Shown: positions 35,509 through 46,200 of the stretch, in pieces
Layout: the number at the start of each line of letters is the position of its first letter
Numbering within the stretch: the stretch's first letter is position 1
Translations under genes and position numbers: made by a program
The notes under the pieces: generated by a model
The model's database searches: none
Seen by the model: the letters and a program-made list of their open reading frames with translations, nothing else
Told to the model about the DNA's origin: nothing
From: Alviniconcha marisindica
Taxonomy: Eukaryota; Mollusca; Gastropoda; Provannidae
Direction of reading: 5' to 3'
DNA length: 64,000 nucleotides
NCBI GenBank assembly: GCA_018857735.1
Contig: JABMCL010001766.1
Coordinates: 478,501-542,500, forward strand

Positions 35509-37326
35509 TACAGTCACAGAGAGAGAAAGAGAGACAGAGCTGAGCCAACTTAAGGTTGGTGGTGCTGGATGGATTCTTACTTCCAAGGACACTACCAGAG
35601 AAAGACATTACTTTCCACATGAGGCATTCCATTTGCACTGCAGTCAATGAGGAAGCAATGTTGGGAAAATAGAATATCTCCTGTAGTCCACTAAGAGGCA
35701 CCACCATCATCATTTTGATTATGCTGCTATTAATTTTATTGTGATATTCTGCATTACTTTGTTTCCATGTCACTGTTCAAGGCCTCCCCTTGTTAAAATG
35801 GACAGGGGATCTTAAGCATGTGCAACAATGCTAGTGCATGCTGTGCCCATGACAGCAAGATAGACACAGACAAGTCTACAAGTATTGACTTGGAAGAACT
35901 GACAAATGGTCCTTCACCCTGTCCTGTCCAGATTGAGTTGAACATTGACCACTGGATTTACTGTAAAGTGTTAGCTAACCACCAAACCAGTCGCAACCAT
36001 CTGTCAGTTTTGTGAAGATGAAAGCACTGGTTTTGTCCACAGAGTATTTTTGTCCAAGTATAGTTGTTCTTCTATTTCAACTCCCAGATCCGAAGTAATA
36101 CCTTTGCATGTTGAGGATGATGATGAATCCAATTCCTCTGGTTAGTCAACTTAGTCAGGTTAGTGCCATGAACACAATACAGCCAAAGAATTTTCCTCTC
36201 CAGAGTTAATGAATTAATGAATGAATGGAAAATTATACATAGCACATAAAAACCTTCCAAACAAAACCATGCGTGTTCACAGTGCCAGATACACACAGTG
36301 TATACATGTAAGCTCTCACAAGCTAAAACTTCCAAAGGACACTAATACCAAAAAGTACAAACAGCTCCTACCCACCAACCCCTTCCCCAAAAGTGGAACT
36401 ATACATAGCAGTTAAATGTAAAAATATATACAGAGTTACATATAATGATAACAGAAAAAAGAATCACACACACACACACACACACACAGGGTAATTATGG
36501 CAACATCAGCTTCACTTAACACACACACCAGCGCAAGTGCACGTACACAATCACATTAAATTTCTGTGCTGACTCTGTTACCACAGTACTAGTAGTAAAT
36601 AAAACATCCTGGTCATTCTGCCAAAGTGTAGGTGGCTGGTTACAGGTAAATACACACTATACATTGTCTCTGACACAGAGTGAACGTGGGCTTCTATAAA
36701 AAACAAAACAAAACAAAACTGATACTTTACTTTGAACAACAACACAACACATAGCGGATTACAGACTAAACAAAACCAAGCACAATGGTAATTGAGATAC
36801 TCCACAGGGCAACAACAGCTGTGTATTAAGAGATACGCTGTAACCTGATCTTTGGCAAATATCAATCTGGAAGGCCCAGGGGACGCAACTTTCGTTTTTA
36901 GAGGCCCTCGAAGTTAACGGAAACGCCCATTTGCAACAAACACACCCTGAATGTTTCGCAATGTTCTCCATCAGAGACACGACTGAAAATGCACTGAACA
37001 CAGCACATACTAACCTTGCCAATGTCATGTTTTATTTTCACGTATTTTAGGTAAAAAACGACTTGCCTGCATAATAACCGACTTGGGCAAACTGGAGCGA
37101 ACAAGCAGTTGAACGAAGAGGTCTCGGTCGACTTGTTCTTGATTTGGACAAACGATGTCATACACCTCGCGATAGAATGGCGGAACGGACCCTGAAACAC
37201 ACAGAAGTAAACAATCATTGTGAAAAGGTCTCTGATAAAAAAAATCACACACCAGGACAAACTATTCTAGACCAGTAAACCGCAAAGAATACTTCAAGTC
37301 ATACCGAACGCCAAGTCGGTTGACAT
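24872..37326 (-). CDS. SNX8: Sorting nexin 8 (PX-BAR protein)
   Basis: Peripheral early-endosome protein that binds phosphoinositides through PX and bends or tubulates membrane through BAR, in endosome-to-Golgi sorting (yeast Mvp1 family). Coding exons, minus strand: 37326-37305, 37191-37067, 35136-35004, 34425-34114, 33109-32988, 32217-32137, 31721-31561, 30806-30674, 29552-29484, 28440-28324, 27601-27566, 26036-25887, 25006-24872. All phases agree; total 531 residues (human SNX8 465; the extra length is mainly N-terminal). Residues 10-95 form an EH/EF-hand-like helical segment (FYREVYD, LPKSVIMQIWDAVD). PX spans about 130-240, with RRYNDF at 166-171 and the LPPKKML loop. BAR spans about 265-500. 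The Ser/Pro-rich tail ends NHTGITV. The intron after exon 2 has a GC donor. It diverges from IQCE. Every exon aligns collinearly with human SNX8 as I remember it. Confidence 0.96.
25520..25755 (-). repeat. tRNA-derived SINE in the last SNX8 intron
   Basis: On the minus strand, GGTTTGGCCAAGTGGTCAAG (A box TGGCCAAGTGG, at about 25735-25746) is followed about 45 nt later by GGTTTGAACCC (B box, 25691-25701). This is a tRNA-Ser/Leu-like head. It continues into an unrelated body of about 170 bp and is transcribed sense with SNX8. Confidence 0.7.
25887..26036 (-). CDS. SNX8: SNX8 coding exon 12
   Basis: Residues 438-487, phase 0 at both ends: QEGQIANMENRNYYSLHCLQ, then METQLVYTHLDIFYDVL. It matches the conserved BAR segment 'MELRNYFSLYCLHQETQL' of human SNX8. 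Its 5' end and upstream intron are duplicated at 26397-26515. Confidence 0.94.
26130..26212. repeat. (GT)n microsatellite, interrupted
   Basis: Three GT blocks with AT interruptions, at the left border of the repeat at 26215-26395. Confidence 0.9.
26215..26395 (+). repeat. Dispersed SINE-like repeat with ATT tail (copy A)
   Basis: Homologous to 55130-55297, in the same orientation: shared GTTTACTAGGT, GGTTCTGTT.GTTGAAATGT, TTTGTACA and a GCTTTATAAGA end before (ATT)n. Both copies follow a GT microsatellite. Confidence 0.75.
26397..26515 (-). pseudogene. Duplicated 5' end of SNX8 exon 12 plus its intron flank
   Basis: A diverged duplicate of 26010-26125 lying about 390 bp upstream (transcript sense) of exon 12. 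It keeps an AG acceptor and reads CAA GAG TGT CAG ATT GCT AAC TAA. A GTAAT donor-like site follows at 26396, so a 26-nt exon at 26422-26397 could be recognised. Its inclusion would cause a stop within eight codons. Confidence 0.7.
26525..26860. repeat. Minisatellite, 4 copies of about 81-85 bp
   Basis: Unit: GATGATGCTGTCAATTTAAA, TGCAGCTTC.ATTGTTACA, TTTGCCTCTTG, CATCAAGTAGA, then CAGTGTTGGAGTT. The core period is a multiple of 3, so one minus frame stays open through several copies. Not a gene. Confidence 0.85.
26863..27398 (+). mobile_element. MITE-like element, copy 1 (536 bp)
   Basis: Ends TTGGGCGGTTCAG and CTGAACCACCCAA, imperfect versions of the family's terminal inverted repeats, flanked by TA on both sides. 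It shares the whole interior with the copies at 29.9 and 45.2 kb and has a short internal duplication (GTGTATAACAATGAAA twice). No transposase frame. Confidence 0.8.
27566..27601 (-). CDS. SNX8: SNX8 coding exon 11 (36 nt)
   Basis: Twelve codons, GAVEQLEQRILE (residues 426-437), phase 0 at both ends, with a CAG acceptor and GTAATC donor. It matches 'SVEQLESRIVE' of human SNX8 in the BAR coiled helix. Confidence 0.92.
28324..28440 (-). CDS. SNX8: SNX8 coding exon 10
   Basis: Residues 387-425: DLCDRHEKGLLNEHQRAIQK, then MGQYKKKKMSATVQTGAGE. The 'LC(E/D)RHEKG' signature is diagnostic for SNX8. The donor is GTGAGT directly after GAA; phase 0. Confidence 0.94.
28640..29330. repeat. CT-rich degenerate tandem repeats in SNX8 intron 9
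   Basis: An older array of about 125-bp units (CTCTTTCTTTCCCTTGCTAC, TACTAACAAGT, CCAAACCTCACTACC) passes into a fresh array of about 42-bp units (CTACCTCTTTCCACTACTAA, CAAGTCCCAAGTCTAAACCT) at 29125-29280. Pyrimidine-rich on the plus strand, so purine-rich in the SNX8 transcript. Confidence 0.8.
29484..29552 (-). CDS. SNX8: SNX8 coding exon 9
   Basis: Residues 364-386, AIDLEDGVVEKLSLFQDILV then AFR, phase 0 at both ends; it corresponds to human 'NDVVEKLNLFLDLLQSYK' in the BAR domain. Confidence 0.93.
29921..30436 (+). mobile_element. MITE-like element, copy 2 (516 bp)
   Basis: Best-preserved ends: TTGGGCGATTCAG at the left and CTGAATCGCCCAA at the right, a perfect 13-bp inverted repeat, flanked by TA. 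It lies in SNX8 intron 8. Interior as copies 1 and 3, including CACTGTCACCGCCTTCCATT and GTAAAAGCAGCCA. No coding capacity. Confidence 0.88.
30674..30806 (-). CDS. SNX8: SNX8 coding exon 8
   Basis: Completes codon 319 and runs to residue 363: AMSSDATPLTAWATGTNNTW, PQLQKGFKHLSVEYATLSD, RSTQS. It aligns with human 'SAIGSDTTPLPSWAALNSSTW..LKGLSVEFALLAD'. Entry phase 2, exit phase 0. Confidence 0.94.
30840..31075 (+). repeat. SINE body fragment (family of 15.8 kb)
   Basis: Shares AATGCACATAAAAAATTCCC and CCATTTCGGTAGATATTCAA-like blocks, and the GTGAGTCTGCTTGAGAG block, with 16155-16300. Lacks the tRNA-like head. Confidence 0.6.
31561..31721 (-). CDS. SNX8: SNX8 coding exon 7
   Basis: Residues 266 to part of 319: DLVPMDTQTQLANSKEHIRM, LTEAVTRMKEIAEQMVVRST, GFATDMLLFGRQL. 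First long BAR helix. The acceptor has an unusually weak TTTTTAG tract; exit phase 2. Confidence 0.94.
32137..32217 (-). CDS. SNX8: SNX8 coding exon 6
   Basis: Residues 239-265: DMQHKIKEQFRGIPDEFMTS then NMASKAK, phase 0 at both ends. It aligns with human 'DVQNKLKE..CVGDEFLNCKLATRAK' and links PX to BAR. Confidence 0.93.
32817..32940 (+). repeat. (GT)n plus SINE-like repeat (pair of 7.44 kb)
   Basis: (GT)n at 32817-32862, then GCTTAGAATAGTCTCTAGGG, ACAAGATTTTGTGCTTTAAA and an (ATT)-rich tail. Inverted relative to the copy at 7440-7580. Confidence 0.6.
32988..33109 (-). CDS. SNX8: SNX8 coding exon 5
   Basis: Completes codon 198 and runs to residue 238: NREFIEQRKKALKRFINIIA, RHPQIYDDKLLKFFLTFTGN. 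It holds the C-terminal PX helices. Phase requires the donor AAT|GTGGGT; a stronger-looking GTAAAA lies 4 nt downstream but would break the frame with exon 6. Confidence 0.9.
33918..33935. repeat. Poly-C tract (18 C)
   Basis: Homopolymer in SNX8 intron 4, followed by a short (CA)n. Confidence 0.9.
34114..34425 (-). CDS. SNX8: SNX8 coding exon 4 (PX domain)
   Basis: Residues 94-198. A basic linker (RAASVRLRRERTPNV) precedes the PX core: DNVKVELVPEKKGLILKHVE, YEVTSQRFKSTVLRRYNDF, then FPYRILPKLPPKKMLG. RRYNDF and the PPK loop are the phosphoinositide-binding signatures; 'ELVPEKKGL.LKHVEYEV' is diagnostic of SNX8. Phase 1 at both ends. Confidence 0.96.
35004..35136 (-). CDS. SNX8: SNX8 coding exon 3
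   Basis: Residues 50-93 plus one base: IWDAVDTSSGLMTRNGLYKA, LALTALAQQGKAINDKLLET, FSGH. The pattern IWD..D...G.M....LY.AL.L.A..Q.G resembles an EH/EF-hand unit without clear calcium ligation. Confidence 0.93.
35448..35507. repeat. (CA)n microsatellite
   Basis: About 29 uninterrupted CA units inside a purine-rich GAGA-containing stretch in SNX8 intron 2. Confidence 0.95.
36565..36665 (+). repeat. SINE body fragment (family of 15.8 kb)
   Basis: Shares TGGTCATTCTGCCAAAGTG, AGGTGGC.GGTTACAG and TAAA.ACACAC with 15930-16020. A related fragment (AGCACATAAAAACCTTCC) lies at 36230-36310. Confidence 0.55.
37067..37191 (-). CDS. SNX8: SNX8 coding exon 2, with GC splice donor
   Basis: Residues 8-49: GSVPPFYREVYDIVCPNQEQ, VDRDLFVQLLVRSSLPKSVI, MQ. 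It ends ...ATGCAG before GCAAGT, a consensus GC-type U2 donor at 37066-37061. This joint is exactly in frame with exon 3 (IWDAVD). No GT donor nearby would do this. Confidence 0.9.
37305..37326 (-). CDS. SNX8: SNX8 coding exon 1 (22 nt)
   Basis: MSTDLAF plus one base, followed by a GTATGA donor in phase 1. The short conserved start DLAFGSVP continues in exon 2. It is chosen because the next upstream sequence is promoter-like and has no other in-frame start continuing into exon 2. Confidence 0.85.
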
Positions 37327-37831
37327 CTTGGCAAAGTCATGTGACCAATTTAGGTCGAAAAACAGGAATTTTAGAATACACTCTAGCGCTGTAAATGCTG
37401 GCAAAACATATTTCACCAAAAACTAAAAGAATAATTTAGTTGAGAATATACAACGCTTTAATGCCATTTATGAAGTATTTACTGCAAGATATAAAAACTA
37501 TTTTTATTAGAGAGTAGTTGTTTATACATGGTTGCGAAGTCTCTGACCATGCAGGTGCTTGTCTACAAAAATACCGCTCAATTCGGTGCTTGCCGTATTA
37601 GCATTACTATGAAGTGATGTGTGCTCAAATTAATGCAACAGTATCTTATTAGTCAACGTAACTATTTTGCAGATAATTGTTTGTTATTTTGACAAAGTCC
37701 TTGACGACGGTGGACAATGATCTCTTTCAGGCCCGGTGACAAGAGTTGAAGACCGGAAGGGGCATCAATGACATCCACATAGCGCTGAAACTGACACTCC
37801 GCATCATTATATCTAAGTGGGGCTAGAAGTT
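37327..37831. promoter_or_regulatory. Bidirectional SNX8/IQCE promoter region
   Basis: 505 bp between divergent start codons. Near SNX8, GTCATGTGAC at 37336-37345 differs by one base from the CLEAR/TFEB palindrome GTCACGTGAC, and a CCAAT box overlaps its end (37345-37349, read as ATTGG by SNX8). No TATA box with proper spacing was recognised. A four-codon upstream ATG frame at 37768-37782 precedes the IQCE start. Shared promoter use is inferred from geometry. Confidence 0.6.
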
Positions 37832-37865
37832 ATGCCAAGAAAGATGCCGTCGGTAAGTACGTTTC

Positions 37866-37899
<34 letters not shown>

Positions 37900-40800
37900 T
37901 CACAAAACATGGTTTGTCTAGCCAGTAGCATAGACTGATAAGAGATAATAGAACTTAATAAAATAAAATTATGGATTTTGCTTCTAAAGTACCCTGTTGG
38001 TTTTAGATTGAATATTATAAAGAAAGTTTTTTTTTCGCATTGCATACAGTGACCTAATACTTGTGACATGTGCTTGCTGGTGAAAATGCATCAAAGGTGC
38101 CGAGTTATACCATTTATAAACAAGCTGTGATACTTGACTGAGTGATTGACAGTGTTTTGCACATGTATGCATCTGTGAAGCACAGTTCAGGAGACCTTTC
38201 TCTGTGAAAGTGCAAGGTAGTGGGTGGTGGTGTTGAGGCAGATGTAAGATAACGCATGCATTTGCCTGCAGAGAAACTCATAAGTTTACGCTTTGCCAGT
38301 TGAATCCTCTGCTTGATGCAGAAAGACGGTAGACAGTAAATACTGTCCATCCTCAACCATAATATGCCGAGGCCCCCTTCAAAATATCCCACTTCTGTAC
38401 CCAGTCCTAAAGTTTGGATTAGGCACAAGAAGTACAGTTTGTATTTCCCTAGCACTAGCAGTAGCACAGTAGCAGCATGATCATTGACTAAAACAGCCCT
38501 TCTGGGGAAGTGGTGTTTTACTATCTGCCTCAACTCAGGATTGTTTCCAATTTCTGCTGCACCACGTCACACATTTCTCTCACTATCTTTCTCTGTGTGC
38601 ATCTCCCTCTGTCTCTCTGTCTCTCTCACTGTCACTGTCTGTCTGTCTCTCAGTCTCTCCATGCCACCAGCAAATCCAGAAAACCTTGAACAGGTGATGG
38701 TGAATACTGAATATGTCTTGGAAAGCTCTTGCTCATTTGCTGGACAGCCATGCACATTGCTCTATGTTTTACAACAAGCAAGACTGATAAAAATGACTCA
38801 TGAGCTAGACTACCAGACCAGTGTACCATACTACCAGGAGTACGTTAAATATTTCAATAAAAATATTTCTTTTCCCTCTCCCCCCCCCCTTTCTCCCTGA
38901 CCATAGTAAACTTTATGGTTTCTGTGGGCATTAAGCACCATGTTCACTATTCTATACAAATTTTGCAGAGGGCGCAGCCAGATGAGTATGAGTCAGATGA
39001 CTTTGATGAGACAGAAACAATGGTGAGTGAGAACAATAGTTTACATGAGATACTGTAATTTAATTCTGCAATAGTTTATATGAGATACTGTAATTTAATT
39101 CTGAACTACTTAAAATTTGAAAATATTGCTGAATACTATTTCAAATGTTGTTTTTTGTTGTTGTTTTGTTTTTTCACACCATAATTATTTTGTGACATTG
39201 TTGTTAAGTAAGAATCTGTCAGTACTTTCTCCTCTGCTCACCCTCCTGTCTGTCCTGTCCCCTTTTTCACAATTAATGGTAATACTAATACTAATTAATA
39301 CTGTTTATGTACTTTGTGCAGATATCAAGAAACAAATCAGTAGCTCGTCCAAAATCAGCACTCGGTAAGATATCATCAATTACACACCAAAAATGTCTCA
39401 TTAAGAGATCTAGTTTTTTTCTTTTGGATAACTGTAATTGTAGTACATGTAGTATCTGTTAATAATGATTTTCAGCAACTGGTTTTGCATACAACTTGTC
39501 ACAAGTAAGAATGCTTCAGCTGTTTATTTGACATTAGCATTTAACATGGGGGGGGGGGGGTAGTTTCTTATTAACATGCAAACATGGGGGAGGACCCCAA
39601 AAAAACATACTAGCCTTTTCAGAGGCATTGCTGCATTTTACATTGCAGCATTAGCTGCATATTCAAAATTATTAACATTTGATTCATAAGCAATCAGTGT
39701 GCCACTGCAGATATTTTATGCAGACTAATAATATTAATGATGGTACCACTGTAGTCAGTTAACCTGAACTCTAATGAATGACCAAAGAGAAGGAAAATGA
39801 CATCAGTCTACCAGGGATGCTAGTGCTTGTTGTTCATGGACGTATGTCTAAGGCAGTGGTTAGAGTTTTGTTTTACTGCCCATATCAGTGGTGATCCGCA
39901 GACATCTGAAAACCCACCTGTTCTGTAAGTGACTTTGCTGCATGTGTGTCTTTTTTCTTTATTTTAATGATTATGACTTTCTCTTTATCGTTAATGGAAT
40001 CATGCGCTGTAAAAATGGACATCATCATCATCATCGTCATCATCAGCATCATATCACATTTGTTTCTCTCCATTTGTTTGCAGGAGTGTCACTGAAGAAA
40101 GGCAGCAAAAAGGGGAAGAAACGACCAGGTTTGTATAGTGCAGTAATTATTTGACATTAATATATATGGCAGAACATATACACGCTGACACCCCCCTATG
40201 ATGCATTGAGTTTCTTTGATGTAAATTGTTCAGTCATGCTTCAACAGGTTCTTTGTATCTGGAAGAAAGAAAAAAAGGTTGTCATGATCTGCTTATTCTG
40301 CTTGAGAAATAATCTGAATTAAAGCAAGATTAAAGTCAAATTTCTTCACATAATGCAGATTTAATTTTAGTTGACTGTTTATGTGATCTGTTTCTAGAGC
40401 ATGAAAGATAACCAAAACTTTAGTCTGGCAGTAGCATTGTAATAGAGAAATTTAAATGTTTGTAATGGCTGTTTTTTAAAACTGCATTTTTCTCATTAAA
40501 ATTGAGTGGTTGCCTCCCAAAAACTGAAATGGCAGAATGGCCACCCCTCTTTTAAGATCACTTTTATTTTCTGGCAGTTTGCCATTCCTATTTCCATGCA
40601 AGTAAACCCATGACCAATTATGACAACCCATTTCAATTGATTTTTTTATTATCGTGCTTTAATTTTTCCATTTCCCATTGTTTGTTTGTCATGTTTGCAG
40701 TTACACCAGGGAGGGGTCGAGCTCAGAGTGCACAAGGTTTCCGTTCTGGCAAGGATCTGTGGATGAATGCAATAAAGAAAAGACAGACATGTGAGCTCTT

Positions 40801-42734
40801 GCAATTGTTTTTGTTTGTTTGTTTGTTACACGAGCAGTTCCGCCCTAATATAACTGTAATTGTTGACTAGGGGTAAAACATCAAATTACTTACAAGCAGC
40901 TTGTTTTTAATGATTTGCCTGATTTTTATGCTTTGTCACACACATGTGGTGGTGGAGTATACTTGTGTGTGTGTGAGGTCAGTAGTAAAGTTCTGCAAAC
41001 CACTGTATGCATACACAAGCAAGAAGAGGCCGATAATTGATAAACGCTTATTCATGTTCAGATGTGTGTGTACCTGCATCTCTGCCTTTGTGTTTGTCTG
41101 TGTTCATGTGTGTGCATGTTTGTTGTGTTTGTTGTTGTTTTTGTTTTTCCTCTAAATGCAGTCATCTGAAATTGGCAGAGTGTGTTGAAAACTCAGTGGA
41201 AATGTTTTTTGTTTGTTTTTTAATATCAGTTTCACAATTAGTTGATAGTTTTTTAAATTTTTGTGTGATGAAGGCTGTTGACAGGTTTTGTTTTTTATTT
41301 TGATAGTGATGCATTCAAATGGAAGACATGGTGAAAGTCCTCGCCACAAAACTCCCATTGAATATTGGGTTGAAACACTGCGCAAAACTGGAACAGGTAA
41401 GGCGATTGTGTCTGATATGTATAGTACTAGTAGTTGCCTGATAATGATGAATCAAAGTCTTTGTACAGTCTTTGTACATTACATGTGTTATGTATGTCAC
41501 ATCAAAATGGAACTTTTCAGTCGGGCAAATGCAACTTTGAACCATGTAATCAATTTGCTATCAGTTTTGCTTCATTCATTCCGAGTCAGCAAATGTTTTA
41601 GTTGACTTTTCATGCAAATTGTGTCTGGTTAGACATACCATGATATCTGATATCTGAATTTGACTCTAAACTGAGCTCTTCTTAAAAAAAACTTTTTTAT
41701 TATTTTTATTAAGGTAAGCATACACTTGTACAATAATATACCCATTTTATGGTCTGAAGAATTAAATCTAATTTCTGCTCCAGTTTCAGTCCCCACTTTT
41801 ACAGGAATCAAATTCAGACCAGAAACATCCATATCAACATTTAAACAAATATGCATTTATGTTATTAATGTGTTTTTTTCTTTTCTTTTTTTCTTCCCTT
41901 TTTCCCCCCACAGGCATAAGCACAGAAAGTACAAAAATGAACACCTTTTCTGGTCTGAAAAATGGAAATGAGAAGTTCTACCCCTACTTGAGTACTTCAC
42001 ATTACATGCGAACAGCTATGGGAACTGAAAAACCCGGCAGATATGAAGACCCAACAGGTGAGTGTACTCATATGTGGTGGTGGTGTGGGGGGGAGGGGGG
42101 GGGGGGGGGGATTGGGAGGTAGATTTGTGGGGCAAGGATATAAAACTTGTTGAATATCTGTATGCAATTTAGAATCACCGGTTTGACAGTTGCTCAAATA
42201 CTTTCAAGGAAGCCGCTTTTGTGTGTGTGTGTGTGGGGGGGGGGGGGACTTTTGTAGGGGAGAGTAGGAGCAATTTCTCATGGTGTGCCTGCAAGGGTAC
42301 TGGTGTGGGGTGAAATGGGGGAGGGGAGCTAAGACGTTGTGAAGATGGTCAGGTGCTGATGCTGGTTGCAACCATAGACCAGCGAAAGTCAGCCAAGTTT
42401 TCTTGTCTCTTGGGGAAGATTTGACTGTGTAGTTTTGTTGGTAAGGTGGAGATCTTCAATCAGGGGTTTGGCTGTACATGTTTTCTACTTGCCTTGTGTT
42501 TAAGATCAGATAAAATAAATACTTTATTGTCCTGTAAAAGGAAATTTGCTTTGAAACATACCATCAACATAACGTGTAAAATAAATAAAATTCAAATTAA
42601 ATACATGATAATTCAAAATAAGACATATATATATTTATATATATATAGAGCAAAAGTGTTTAAACTGATTATAATTATAGCTAAAAACAAGTTAATAACC
42701 ATATAAAAGAACATGTGCATACACATGCATGCAT

Positions 42735-42784
<50 letters not shown>

Positions 42785-43176
42785 CACACACACACACACA
42801 CACACACACACCACACACACACAGTGCAGAATGCCTGTGTACACACCCATATTGCTAGTGGCTGTTTTGCTTCAGGCACAAACAGTCCATTATTGGCATC
42901 TTACTAACTCTAGCCAGAATGCTGGGGCTAAAACACATTTTTGTTTTGTTGTTGTTGATATGTTAAGATTCCCTTGTCGGAGTTACTTTCAGCCATTGTT
43001 ATCTTCATCTTTGATTTGTTTGTGTAAATTCCAGCGAGACCTTCTCCTGGTAGACCAGCATACAAAACACCTGAGGAGTATTATGATGAAGTCCTGGAGC
43101 TTCGCAAGGTAATCCTGCAACCAGAGATAAAACACTTTCTGATTCCTCATTCTGTTTGTATGACACAAGGTGGAAA

Positions 43177-43242
<66 letters not shown>

Positions 43243-46200
43243 ATGTATGTGTGTGTACAGAACATGCCACTGTACATATTTCGATTTGCAGTATATCTAC
43301 TTACATATATGCATGCTCAGATCAGAGTTTAGTCATGTATGTGTTTATTTACTGAATTTGCTGTCTATAAATTCTTGCATGGCTTGGTGGTCATATGGCC
43401 TGAAACCTTTTTATTTTGTCCATTGTATGGGTTTATACATATTTCCGCATCATTTTGTAGGGCACATTGTGCCTTAGATTTGGCTAGGGATCATGTGCCA
43501 GAGAAATGTTCATCGTTATTATTATTGTATGGCAAGGACAGCCAAACAATTCACTACCATATTTGCACATAAGCGATCAGCAGTTATGCAGATGTCCATG
43601 ACTTTGTATGCACATGTAATGTCACAAGCTCCTCAACATTTGAGGTATTTCAAGATGCAAGCACAATAAAGCTGAAGATAATGTCACAGAAACTGATACG
43701 GTGACAGTATATAATGCCAGCCAGAATATACAGTGAACAGCAAACAAGCAAACAAGCCTTCCATTTTCCCTTACACTGAAAGTATCACAGATTTGCTATC
43801 GATTTCACGAGCTTGCCTTCAGCGGAAGAGTTCAAGTTGCACTTGGTAATAGCTGACTTAAACACCATTAACACCAGCAATGATTGAATATGGGTGTCAG
43901 TGGGGTTTTTTAAATTGTAGACATTGTTTCACAGCATAGCTGAACACAATGGACACATTTAAAAACATTTGTGAAATATGCAATGATGCTAAATATTACA
44001 ATATATACTAACATTCATAACTCATATACACACGTCAGCAAACCTTCTGTAGCAGTAATCATCCTCTCAGAAGGTCATGGACATCACACCACGAACTGCT
44101 TCAAGAGAAGTGTAGAAAGTGGTAGAGTTGGCAACCTACATTGGCAGAACAAAATAAGGCGGTTGTCAATCAGACCAACATTAGAACTATTTTAAATGCA
44201 ACAAGGACCATTCTCAGTGAGCAAGGTTGTGGCAGGCCACAAGATCAAAAGTGAGGCTGGGGTATATAAAAATGGCAAGAGTGTACAAAGCTTTTGTTGC
44301 CAGCACTGTAACCCACACCCAAAAGGCTTTTCTTTGACCTCAGTTGCCTTGGTGACCTCACCTTATCATTATTCCTTGATATATATGGGCCTTGCTAAGC
44401 ATTTAGGTACCTCCTGAGCTAAACTGAATTGCATTGGCGCTTATATCCCTTTTTTGTTTACAGCAAATAGCAGCTCTGAACCATGACTCTGCCACAATGA
44501 AGACCAAGATCAGAAGACTGGAAGAAGACAACCTCAAGAAGGTAAGAAGAGGACGATCCCTTCTTTATTTTGATTTATAACAAGTTTAGCACTTTTTTTT
44601 CCTTTAAAAAAAAGAGTCTGTTCTGGTGAATACAATGCTGATATAACCCTACTGGTTGACTGGGTGTAAAACACCAAGTTACTTACTTACTTCTTTTGTG
44701 AAACACAACAACAAATGAGGACATATCTTCGCTCACCCACGGACACTTAGCAAACTGTTTCATTTATTATTGTGTAGCTGCGTCAAAGATGTTTATTGAC
44801 TTAACCCATCTCTCTCTCTCAACTTCTCTTACTTTGTTTTGCGGTTCTTTCACCCCTGCAAGTATAATGAGCATGCCTTTGTGGCCTAGAAGTACATTTT
44901 GTTTACATTAAAAGGGATTATGAAGAGTTCCCTTTTATCTTTCCATTTAATGTTGTGTTATATTGGGATTTTGGTCATGTTGTGTTTGGTATGTGTTCGC
45001 TGTAGCATTTGGCAGTTTGGAATCATTTCTTATGTACTGTTGCATTTTTGTTGCAGGAGAAAGAAATTGAGAATTTGCTAAATCCAGAAAAGGTGAGCAC
45101 AGAGTCAGAGTTTCTTTCTCTTTTGTCCATGTTTGTTCTACTCAGCTCCCCTTATTGCTGCAGGCAGCTATTGGGCGATTCAGCGAAGCTGGTTTGCTAG
45201 AGTGAATGCACTTTGTAATCTTTCACGCAAGAAGTCGCGAGAGGTCGCAGCGCACTTCTGGGCCAATTTCTGAATAGGCATTGCTTCAGGCTGTGTATAA
45301 CAGTGGAAGTTAAACCTAGAATCGCGAAGCAGTACAAATGCAATACTGTTGCAGTTGAAAAAAAGTGTCTTTGCATCGTTTTTTTGGCTGACCAGAAGAT
45401 CGAGAGTTTGTAGAAAAAATGCATTTTGGGGCATCCTGTAGCATGAGCAACAAGTTAGTGATTATTGCCCAACACATTATGAGTATGGGCCTCCAAAAAT
45501 GCCTTTAAAGTTGGCAGTGTAAAATTCGCAAATTCGCTGTCACCGCCTTCCATTGTGAAGAAAGTATGCACTGGAAGTAAAAGCAGCCAAGGGACTTAAG
45601 TGATACCGGGCAAAAGTCAAGGGAGTTAACAACCCCGCCTGAATCGCCCAATAGACAGCTGTCTAAATGATTTATAACCACTTTTGAGCTTTGACATTAT
45701 GATTTATTAAGATAGGGACAAATCTTTATTGTAAAAAGCACACCCCAAAGAAATTACTGTGTGAACGATTATTAGATTCGGCTCTATGATTCATTGAGAT
45801 GCGAACAGATCCTCTTTTGAAAAACCCCTCCAGAAAATCCCAAATAAACCCCTGTGTGAACCTTATTAAATTCTCAGATCCTCCTCTGGAAAAAAACTTC
45901 CAGAAAACCCCAAATAAACCCCTGTGTAAACCGTTACTAGATTCTGCACTGTGATTCATTAAGATGGAAACAATTCATCAGAAAAAGAGAGAGAAAAAAA
46001 CAAGAGAAAAACGAAAACAAAAAAACAAGAAAACAAGAATAAAATCCCCAAAGAATTCACTGTGTGAACTAACTGTGTGTGCAGAGCGAGGAAATCCGGA
46101 GGACTCTGGGTGATAGGAGGCCAGACTCTGGTGCGGTCATTCACAGTTTGAAGCAGAAGATTCTCAAGCTGGAAGTTCAGCTACGAGACAAGGAGTCTGC

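Noticed and set aside
37500..37831. RFX X-box upstream of IQCE, expected for a ciliary gene
   Set aside because: Only half-site-like GGTTGC was found near 37531; no full imperfect palindrome. Not supported.
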